Below, one piece after another: positions 49,201-61,200 of a DNA stretch of 64,000 nucleotides (positions are counted from its first letter, which is position 1; each line of letters opens with the position of its first letter). The position numbers were made by a program, and so were the translations under genes. This DNA comes from Pteria penguin (taxonomy: Eukaryota > Mollusca > Bivalvia > Pterioida > Pteriidae), in the NCBI GenBank assembly GCA_035048485.1, contig CM068587.1, positions 41,663,842 to 41,727,841 on the forward strand, in the 5' to 3' direction. The notes beneath the pieces are model-generated. The model saw only the letters and a list, made by a program, of their open reading frames with translations, searched no databases and was not told the DNA's origin.

Positions 49201-52200
49201 GAAAAGACCCGAGAGCAACTTCTGGAAAGATATAAAATCTGCAAATATGCAGAAAATTATTTTATAAAGCAAATCTAAATTTGATGTCACTGAATGATTC
49301 AAAATGTTTTTGCAAAATCAAACCAGCATAAGAAACAAGTTATACATCAAGCATCAATTAAAAAATTGAGGCATGCATGGATAACTCACCAAGCATTAAC
49401 ATTTGATGTAAGAATGTTTCTAACTACAGACCAATACACTAGTTATCTCCATTCCAAACAATGCCTTAAAACTTTATTATACACTGGATTGCTCAAGTCA
49501 AATAATTCATAATATACCTTGCACATATATTACTTGTGTACCTTGACATAATCATCTGATATGGACAGAATTCACTGTATATTTCAGTACTTATTTTACC
49601 TTTCTTACCTTCAATTTAAACTCTTTGGTAGCTTCCTCTAGGTCATTCCTCAGAGACATGATGCTGTTCTCTTTCTCCACAATCAGCTGATCCTTCCGTT
49701 TTATCCTGTCCTCCAAGGTCTGCAGTGTTGGCACTAGATTATTAGCCATACTCTCTTTAATGCCGTGTAAATCCTGCTCCATCTCCCTGCTGTGGTCTAC
49801 CAGCTCTTGCTTCGTTGCAGATTGTTTGACAAGCTGCTGTTCTAGGTCTTCTTTGTCAGATAGCAGTATCTTCAGCTCTGCCTGTAGTTCCTCCTTCTCT
49901 CTTTGTACCAAGTGTAGTTTTTCTTTCACAGTTTGATAGTCAGTATTCAGAGATTCGACTTGCTGTTGTACATTCTGAGTGAAGGTTTGAGTACATTGTA
50001 ACTGTGACTGTGAAGTCTCAACCTCTCTTTCCAACCGACTCAGTTCTTTCTCCAGACTTAATACTTTCTGTTTACTCACATGGGCTTCTTCTTCAATGAT
50101 AAGTTTGTTGCTTTGTAACTCTGCTATTTTGCTCTCTGCTTCAATAATTTTCTGCATGGCTTCCTCCAGTTCCGTTTTTAGAATTTGAAGGTCATGGGTT
50201 TTAGCATCAAGCTCTTTATTCTTTATCCTCAGTAAATCCAGTTCCTCTGACCGAAGCAATGCCTCCTTTTGTGTCTCTTCTTGTTTATTTTTCACCTCTT
50301 CCTTTTCTTTTCTGATTGTCTCTAATTCAAAATCCTTTTCACCAATTTGTTGTTGGAGATGAATATGCTCTTGCTTCAGCTCTTTAATCTCTTCCTTTAC
50401 TTTTGTGATTTCTATTTTATATGTTTCTGCATTCCTTTCTGATTCTTCAAATTTTTGTTGCAGTATGGCATTTTCCTGCTGTGCCTCAACCATTTTACTT
50501 CTCATTTCCTCCACATGATCACCAGCTTGCCTAGACTTGTCCTGGATGAATATGAATTCCTTCTCTAATGATAAGAATTTACCCATGATATTGTCTTTGT
50601 CTTCTTTCAATCGTAGGTGCTCTTTTTCAAACTCCTCCTCTTTTTGCACAATCTTCCTACTCTGAATTTCGATTTCCTGCTGTAGTTGACCAATTTGACA
50701 CAACAATTCTTTATTTTCTTGCTGACTAGCATCTAATGTTTTCTGTAAAGTTCTCAAAGTGTTAGAATCTTGGTCAGCTTTTTCCTGTAAACTTTGAATT
50801 TCATCAGAAAAATTTTGGTTAGTTATGTTTAATTCTTGACATTCATTTTTCATTTTAGATAGACATTCTGAATCTCCTAAACGCTGCTCTTCATTTCTGT
50901 CTTTTATGGCAGTAAAATCGGCCCTCACTTTCTGTAGTTCAGCTTCTAACTGATCTTTCTCCTTTACCAGTTCTGAATACTTATGATCAAACTCAGCTTC
51001 TCTCTCTTGCATTTTGGACTCGGACATCTTTACCTGACTATCCATTTCATCCTGCATTGTCTGTAAACTTTTATCTTTGCTTTGAATGTCCATTTTCAGA
51101 CTCTGTAGCTCAATGTCTGCTTCACTTTTCATTACTTCAATAGTTCTTTCTAGATTACTACATTCCTCCTTTCTGTCAGCACAATTGTTTTCAAGCTTAC
51201 TTATGATACTGTTGAAAGTTTCTGTTTCTTGAGACAACTTTCTTTCATGATTTTGCACTTCATCCATCAGTTTATGAAGTCTCTGGTTTATTTCCTCATT
51301 CTGATATTCCAAGCATTCTATTGTCTCAGTCTTCTCCTGCAGTAAGGCATCATGAGATTGTACTAACTCCTGTTTCTCCGATGCTAATCTCCTAAGCTTT
51401 TCTTCACTTTTTTCTAACTTCATCTTCAATTCTTCACACTGATTGTTCAAGGAAGTCACTGTATTTATAGTTTCTTGAAGAGAGGCTTCTATATTGTTGT
51501 GACCAAGTTTTAACTCAATCTCCAAATTGTTTGCACTGCGTATAGCATTTTCTAATCTTTGGCCTTCCTGTTTTTGCTCTTCAAGTTGAGTTTTAAGATG
51601 ATCAATCTCTGAATCAAATTCAGACTGATGTTTTTCTATCTCTATCTTTAATTCTTTAATCTCTTGGTCTTTATCCAGAATTTTGTCTTCCAAATCTTGG
51701 TTCTCATTTTTAAGAGATTCTATCTCCTTGCCTTTATCATAATCTTCTTCCCTGTAAATTTTGGTCTTTTCTGACAGCTGCTCTTTCACACCTGACAATT
51801 CTTTTTCTACATTTTCCATCGACAAATGCTTTGTTTCTAGACTGGAACTCAAAGCTTCATTTTCAGCCTTCAAATTCCCAATACATTCTTCCAATGTTTC
51901 AATACAATGTTTACATGTTTCTAAATCCTTTTCTGTATTATTTACTTTATCTTTCATGTCCTGATTCTCCATTTGTGCTTTTTCTAGCTGGTTTGCAGTA
52001 CATTCTAATTCCACTTTCTGTTTTACATAGTCTTCTTGCTTACACTCAAGCCTGGTCTGTAATTGATCCATTTCTATTTTAATGTTATCAAACTTGGCAA
52101 GAACTTCACTATGTTCCGACATTCTTGTATTAAAGTTCTCTGATAATGTATTCATCTTTTCTTCCAATTCCTTAAGCTCAGTTTTCATTTTATTGTTCTC

Positions 52201-55200
52201 TTCACTCGTATGATCTAATCTTGAATTTAATTCCTTTTCTTTGACTTCATATTTCTCTTTCATAGCACGTAAATCTTCCTCAGAAACATTCAATCTTTCT
52301 GTCAAATTTTCTTTCTCATGCAGCATTTGTTCAGTATCTTTAATCAGCAAATTGTTCTCATCCTGTACTTTCTGATAGGCTTCTTCAAGCTTGTTAGATG
52401 TTGACTGTAGATTTGTTAATTTATTCAGTAATTCCTGAACCTCTGATGACTTAACTTCCAGTTTTTGGCTTAAACTCTCAACTTCGAAGCCACTTTCACT
52501 CGTGACTTGTTTCAGCTCTTCCTCCTTTTCGGATAGCGTTTTAAGTGCCTCTTGGAGTTGATTCTCCATTTTGTGTAAGGAATCAGTCTGTGAATTGTAC
52601 TTCTCTTCATTTCTTGACTCTTCAATATTCTTACCGTCAATAACTCCCTGTAACTTCAGACAAGTATTTTCTAGAGATTGAATTTCAACTTTTTGTTGCT
52701 CTAGACTTTGCTGTAATTTTGAAATTACAGTTTCCATATCTGCTATTCCTGATTGAGCTTTTTGTAATTCCACTAATTTTCTGTCCAAGATATTCTGTTT
52801 ATACTCCAGTTTGACTTGCACATTCTGTAGCTCTCTTGTATTGGATTTCTCTAATGTCTCTTGATTTTCTAATATTTCCTTTACCCTCTCCTCTAAAGTT
52901 GAGATATATTTACCTCGATTTTCAGATTCTCCGGTTAACTTTGAAATAATTTCTTTTCTCTTACTTAAATCTTCACTGAGTTCACTACATCTAGACTCAA
53001 AAGACCTTAACTCTTCAACTTTTTTCTGATAGTCAGTCTGATACTTTTTGACACACGATTCCATATCATTCAAACCTGACTGGAGTCTTTGCATTTCTTT
53101 AAACTTCCTATCCAATATGTCTTGTTTGTATTCTAGCTTTACATGTAGATTTTGCAATTCTTTGTTCTTTGTTTTCTCTAGAGTGTCTTTACATGCAGTC
53201 AGTTCTGTCAACTTTTCCTCCATGCTTGAGATGGTCTTAATTTGATCTTCTTTTGAGGTGTCATAATGAGCAAGTTGCTTATCCTTCTCTTCTACACTTT
53301 CTGACAATTCAGCACATTTAATCTCCAGTATTTTAAGTTCTCCAGACTTGTCTTGTAAATCGCCCCTCAGCTGAGTTACCACATTATTAAGTTCAGTTAT
53401 TTCACTTTTCTGTGTGGTCAACAGTTCATCTTGCTCCTTTAACTCAATGTTTTTCTCATCAAGTTTATCTTGCATTGTACTACACTGTGTTTGTAAATAT
53501 TTTACTGATTCAACTTTTTCTTCTAAAGTTTTCTTTAAACCTTCAAAACTCTTATTGAGATCCTCAGCCCGTTCATTCAATTCTTGACTATTCTTTACTT
53601 TCTGTTGGTACTCTATACTTTGTTCCTCCAGTGCAGATTTTAATCTACAACATTCTTTCCTCAGTTCTTCAGCCATTGACTTCTCCTCCTTTAAAACGGA
53701 CCTCTCTGTTTCTAGAATTGTCATTTGTTGTTGAAATTGATCACACTTCTCTGTATACTTTTCTTTAAGTTCTTGACATTCCTTGGTAAGTTTATCATAC
53801 TTGTCACACACTGTGTTCAGTTCTTTTTTCTGTTCCTCGATTTCTGAGGTCTTATTTGATATTGTCTGCTCCATTCTTGTCACTGTTTCCTGTAGTGATG
53901 TTATCTGCTGCTCCAGTCCCATGATCATATCATCCTTATCCTCTATATCCATCTGCAGCATATCAAGTTTCATCTGTAACTGATCCAAACTTTCTCTCAT
54001 TTCAGACTTTTCATTATTGTTTCCATGTAACTGAGACTCGAGGCTATCAAGCTTATCCTTGGTCTTGTGTTTTTCAGTTTCAAGTTCATCTATCTTGATT
54101 TTGTATTCCTCTCTTTCCTTGTCAATTTTGACCATGTCACTGAGGAAAGTCTCTTTTTCTTCACTCATTTTCTTCTCTAAGTTTATTATAACCTCATTCT
54201 TACTACATATAATTTCTTCTGCATCTTGCATTGCTTTTTTTGACTGCTCCCATTCCATCATCACATTTTTTAGGTCCTCCTCAGTTTTTGCTTTCATTTC
54301 AAAGACCTGAGTCAATTCACTTGATATTTCTTCAATCTTATTTTTTCTTTCCTCTGACGTTTTATTGGTGACCTCAAAGGACTGGGACAATTTAGTATAC
54401 TCCTCTTGCAGTTTAATCTTTTCTTCCTTTAAAACTTCCACTTCCTCTCTTAAATCACATAATTTTTCAGTATTCTCTTGCTGCATGGTTTGTAGTACAC
54501 AATTTAATTTATCTACTTCATTGGATTTCATGTCCATGGCAACTTCAGCATTTGTAAGCTGTTCTTTCAAATGACCAATCTCTGACTGTAGGGCTGTAGA
54601 TTCCTCAGTACTCTGATCCAGTTTAAAGCTTAGAGTTTTCACCTCATACTCCAGTTTATCAATACATTCTTTCCTCTCCTCACTCTCTGTCTTAGAAACT
54701 TGTTGCCTTTCCTCTGACTTCAGTTTAAGCTCTTCTAGTTCTTTCACCTCTTTTTCCAAATGCTGAACTTTGTTATCTAATTCTTGCTGATGAAATTCTG
54801 CATCTTTCCTTTGGGAATCAATTACTGAATTGGCTTCAGTAAGTTCCTTATTCTTTTGACTCAAAGACTCTGAAATTTGTTCAAATTTGCCCTTTAGTTC
54901 TTCAAAATCATGGATATATTTTTCATTTGACTCCTGCAAAGCTTGATGTAGCTTTACATTTTCCTGATGTTCTATCTTCAAACTCTCCAGTGTGGACACC
55001 AAGGAAGCCAACTCTTCAGTTTTCACTGCAAGAACCTGTTCCAATTTTTCTTTGGATTCTTGCTCAGAGCTGATAGTATATTTTAGTTCCTCAACCTGAG
55101 ATGATAGATCAGTAACTGATTTATCCGCTTGACTTTTCACTGAAACAATATCCAATTGTAGATGTTCAACTTCCTCTGTTTTTGCCTGAATTACCTCTGT

Positions 55201-58200
55201 CATCTGGTCAATCTGAGATTTATAATCATGATTTTGAGTCTGACATTGTTGTGCTTTCTCTCTCATGCTCTCCATTTCCCCACACATTGTAGCAATTTCA
55301 TTCTTGAGTGTAGCCACTGCATCATTTAAATTCTGTATCTTAGAATCTTTATCTTTCATGCCTTCCTCCATGCTTTCTCTTTCATTCATTACATGCTGTA
55401 TCTTTTCCTTCAAAGAGCAGTTTACTGTGGTTAGCATATTCATATCTTTCTCAGCTTGAGACTCCATTTCTTTCACTGTAATACTGACTTGTTCTAAAGC
55501 TTCAGTTTTTGATGATAAGGTAACATTGGTTTGCTCTAATTGATGTTTCAATAGTTCAAGTTCTTTTTGAGTTGTTTCACACTTCTCGGTGAGCTCAGAA
55601 CAAGTATTTTCTAACTTTATCTTCTCTTGCAAACTGATTTCCAACTGAGACTTTGAATCTTGTGTTTCATGCTCCTTTTGAGAAAGTATGTCTTGCAGCT
55701 TATCCCTATCTCCTATTAAGTCTTTGAGTTGAATCTTCAAGTTGTCTCTTTCATTTTGCAGCTGATGACATTCCAATCCAAATTTGTCTTCTAATGTTCC
55801 CATTTCGGCCTTGACTTTTTTCAACTCCTCCTCCTTAGCCCTATCAGCCTCTTCTGCTTGTTGGAATTTCCTCCTCAATTCTTCACACTCCTTCGATGCT
55901 GTCATAAGCTTCTCTTCAAGCTCTTTACTCTTAGTACAGGTATCTTGAAGCTCTTTCCTAGCCTCATCAACATCTATCTGTAATCTCTCTAAATCCTTAC
56001 TTTTTGTCAGGTCTATATCAAGCAGCTTTTCTTTCTCCTGTGACAATTCCTTGACCTTAACTTCTAACTCTTCTACCTTAAAAACACTTTCTTTAGTTGT
56101 GGAATCAGCTTGGATCTGAACTGAGATAATTTGCATCTCTAGATCAGTTAGCTCTTTCTTTTTACTTTCTGTGGCAGCATGAGCAAGAGCAAGCTTATGA
56201 TGAAGATCACTGATCTCTTCCTGTAGAGTGATTTCTCTGTTTGTCATCTCCCCCTGCATTCTATCAAATGCTGCTTGCTGCTCCTTCAATGTTTGTTCTT
56301 TACTTTCTAATTCTTTTTTTATCTCTTGTTGATGACTAGTTGAAGCAAGATGACTGGAGTGAAGCTGATTGTGTTTGAGTTCTAGCATGTGATACTCATC
56401 CTGAGTTTTTTTAAGTTTTCTTTGTAACTCATCCATCTCATTCTGAGTTTGAGAAAGTTGTATCGTCAGATGGTTCAGCTCTTTCTCCTTCTTATCTAGA
56501 GTAGATTTTCCATCCTGGACTTGATTCTGCAGCTGTCGTACTTCATTAACCATTTCTTTGTATTCTTTGTCTTTGCTAGCCAGTTTATCACTAATTGCTT
56601 TCGAATCTGCATCCCTTTCTTGCAAGGTCTGCTTCAGTCTTTGTTCACTACACTGCCATTTCTTTTCTGCTTCTAAAGTACAGAAAAATAAAATGTTAGT
56701 AAATAACCATTCATTAAAACCAAATTAAAATTCTGGCCTATCATACTGTATATATGGTCACATTGGCATTTTGAATATTTTGTTTACTTGGCAGACACAC
56801 GGTATCCACTTAAGGGACAAATAAGTTTATGTTCAGTAATAGAGACTAGAGGAATTTTTGTCCAATTGAAAATAACATAATGACAACAAATGATGCAAAG
56901 AGCTTCACTGACCTTGTATCATCCTGGTTTTTTCCATCAGGTTATCCTTGATTGTCTTTAGTTCTGCTTTGACAGTATGTAACTCAGCCTCTTTCCCATC
57001 TAAGTTCTTCTGGTATTCTGAATCTTTCTTTTTAAGAGTACTGCAATTAAATGATATTGTTCAAATGTTGACTACATACATGTAGGTAGACAAAAGCACT
57101 CGATCCATATTGTTATGTGTACAGTTCCGTTACTAAAAGTATGTCATTTATGTCATGGCAATCCATGTATTAATGTAAGCTAGGGATCTTTAATTGAAAG
57201 ATCTTTTCTTACTATGTAAATTATCTGTATGTACATGTAAGTCATACTGTAGTAGCTCTGAATTTTGTCTTGAAATAAGTTAGGAAAATGCCTGAGAAAA
57301 TGACAGCAGATTTTTTGCCTCTTACACATGTGCAGCCTACAAAGAAGGTACTCTGATTTACCTAAGTGTTTCCTGTGCATGTCTGGCCTCTTGTTCAGCT
57401 AGGTCAGCCTTTTGCTTGAATTTGGCCTGCTCAGACAACAGCTGATCTAACTTCCTTGCAGATTCCTGCTGATTATTCTGTAACTTCTCTAACTCAGTCT
57501 GCAGTGAGGTACACTGAAACAAATATGATCAAGATGTATAAATATTAACTTCTCTAACTCAGTCTGCAGTGAGGTACAGTGAAACAAATATGATCAAGAT
57601 GTAGAAATATTAACAGTATCAAATGTATTTAATAAAACCAGCTGTTAAGAGTCATGATACAAGTCTTATTTCAATCACTTGATTCATTGCGACATTTTGC
57701 ATTTTCAGATGCTAAATAAAATATCCAAGTAGTGATTAATGAAAAGAAGCTTTTTTCTGTCTCATCTTAAATATAAGACACTGACATGTAACTGGTTGGA
57801 TCTGAACCAAAAACTTCTTGACCACAAACCAAGTATGCTACTGATTGAGCCTCATATGCCTTCACAAAAATGTAAGAACTAAGATAACAGATGATGGACA
57901 CTACACTCTTACTGTAAGATAACAGATGATGGACACTACACTCTTGATGTAAGATAACAGATGATGGACACTACACTCTTACTGTAAGATAACAGATGAT
58001 GGACACTACACTCTTGATGTAAGATAACAGATGATGGACACTACACTCTTACTGTAAGATAACAGATGATGGACACTACACTCTTACTGTAAGATAACAG
58101 ATGATGGACACTACACTCTTACTGTAAGATAACGGATGATGGACACTACACTCTTACTGTAAGATAACGGATGATGGACACTACACTCTAACTGTAAGAT

Positions 58201-61200
58201 AACGGATGATGGACACTACACTTTCTGTAAGATAACAGATGATGGACACTACACTCTTACTGTAAGATAACAGATGATGGACACTACACTCTTACTGTAA
58301 GATAACAGATGATGGACACTACACTCTTACTGTAAGATAACGGATGATGAATACTACACTCTTACTGTAAGATAACAGATGATGGACACTACACTCTTAC
58401 TGTAAGATAACAGATGATGGACACTACACTTTCTGTAAGATAACAGATGATGGACACTACACTCTTACTGTAAGATAACAGATGATGGACACTACACTCT
58501 TACTGTAAGATAACAGATGATGGACACTACACTCTTACTGTAAGATAACAGATGATGGACACTACACTCTTGATGTAAGATAACAGATGATGGACACTAC
58601 ACTCTTACTGTAAGATAACAGATGATGAACACTACACTCTTACTGTAAGATAACAGATGATGGATAACAGATGATGAACACTACACTCTTACTGTAAGAT
58701 AACAGATGATGGACACTACACTCTTGATGTAAGATAACAGATGATGGACACTACACTCTTACTGTAAGATAACAGATGATGAACACTACACTCTTACTGT
58801 AAGATAACAGATGATGGATAACAGATGATGGACACTACACTCTTACTGTAAGACAACAGATGATGGACACTACACTCTTACTGTAAGATAACAGATGATG
58901 GACACTACACTCTTACTGTAAGATAACGGATGATGGACACTACACTCTTACTGTAAGATAACGGATGATGGACACTACACTTTCTGTAAGATAACAGATG
59001 ATGGACACTACACTCTTGATGTAAGATAACAGATGATGGACACTACACTCTTACTATAAGATAACAGATCATGAACACTACACTCTTACTGTAAGATAAC
59101 AGATGATGGACACTACACTCTTGATGTAAGATAACAGATGATGGACACTACACTCTTACTGTAAGATAACAGATGATGAACACTACACTCTTACTGTAAG
59201 ATAACAGATGATGGACACTACACTCTTACTGTAAGATAACGGATGATGGACACTACACTCTTACTGTAAGATAACGGATGATGGACACTACACTCTTACT
59301 GTAAGATAACGGATGATGGACACTACACTTTCTGTAAGATAACAGATGATGGACACTACACTCTTACTGTAAGATAACAGATGATGGACACTACACTCTT
59401 ACTGTAAGATAACGGATGATGGACACTACACTCTTACTGTAAGATAACGGATGATGGACACTACACTTTCTGTAAGATAACAGATGATGGACACTACACT
59501 CTTGATGTAAGATAACAGATGATGGACACTACACTCTTACTATAAGATAACAGATCATGAACACTACACTCTTACTGTAAGATAACAGATGATGGACACT
59601 ACACTCTTGATGTAAGATAACAGATGATGGATACTACACTCTTACTGTAAGATAACAGATGATGGACACTACACTCTTACTGTAAGATAACAGATGATGG
59701 ACACTACACTCTTACTGTAAGATAACAAATGATGGACACTACACTCTTACTGTAAGATAACAGATGATGGACACTACACTCTTACTGTAAGATAACAGAT
59801 GATGGACACTACACCCTTACTGTAAGATAACAGATGATGGACACTACACTCTTACTGTAAGATAACAGATGATGGACACTACACTCTTACTGTAAGATAA
59901 CAGATAATAGACACTACTCCTGTTTTAACTCACATACATTCTAGTTCATTTTTATTACTCTATCTACAATGTAAACATCTGGGGCCAGTTGTTCGAAACT
60001 TTAACCACTGGTTAAGCGAACCAATGGTTAAATTTCATCTGACTATATCTTTGAAATATGAAAACTTTAAGTCATAGTCTATGTACTGATTTGCAGCATA
60101 TGAACCAAGCTTTGTAAAGTAATTTAGACTTTTATACAGAAATCTTATAAATTAAATTAATTATCTCTCAAACTTTAACCACTGGTTAGCTTAACCAGCG
60201 CTTAAAGTTTCAAACAACTGGCCCCTGAAGCAAACATTAACTAATACTTTAAGAATTTGTGCTTCTAGTTGAGCCTTTGCATGAGACAGCTGACCATCAA
60301 GTATGGACACTTTGTTATCTTTAGTTTGTATTTCCTGGCATAATTTCTGATTTCTTTTCTCCAGTTCTGCACATGATTCAGATAGCTGTTGAATGTCCCG
60401 TTTCAGTGTAGCTGTTGTCCTCTTTTCTTCCTCTATTTTGCGTTTATGTACTTCTATGGCCTAGAAAAGAAAGACTTGATTAACAAAGTGAAACATATAC
60501 ATGTAATTGAGAAAATAGCAATTTACTTATCAATTCATAAATATTTTTGTAAACTTCATTTACTGTTATACCTCAGGTAACAAGCCATGTAGTAATTACA
60601 AACCCCCAGTGACTGAAATTTGCTAAATAAGCCACTGTATTTATATATCATCTAAATGAGCCAGTGTATATATATATATCTAGTTATGGATTATAAGTTT
60701 TATAAAAAATACATCAAAGAAACAATTGCTTATTGAATACATAATTGATATCAATTTACTTTTCACTGACCCACACAGCATTATGCCCGGTACCCATTTC
60801 ATATCAATTAACTTCAGTGTTATCAAAGCTCTTCCTGAAAGTTCAGCAGGCAGTTCCATTTAAATGAATGGACATTCTTGTACAGGTATCGTTTTAATAG
60901 AGAGAAGAAAACCTTACCCTATACAGATTATAATGCACACTTGTCAGAGATAAAAAAAAAAAAAAATCCCAAAGGTGTGCATCATACATATCATACACAA
61001 GTGATTATGGTAATTATATTCTATAATACACATTTTCATGTATAATGTGCCTTTGTTATCTACTAAGTAAAATTTTTTGGTCTTTACATATTTTCATATA
61101 CCTGTTCTTGACCATCTATTTGAAACTGCTTTTGTTCTCGTTCTTTTTTCAGTTTTGTCAATTGTGTCTCCAATTCTTGCATTTGTTTCAGAACATGTGG

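Larger units (their letters stand above)
45166..49608. other. CENPF introns without recognised elements
   Basis: The intron pieces between exons at 45,166-45,688, 45,866-46,135, 46,328-47,083, 47,688-48,669 (apart from the SINE remnant) and 48,876-49,608 are A+T-rich. I see no gene in them. A tRNA-like patch at about 46,945-47,010 is too decayed to call. Confidence 0.4.
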
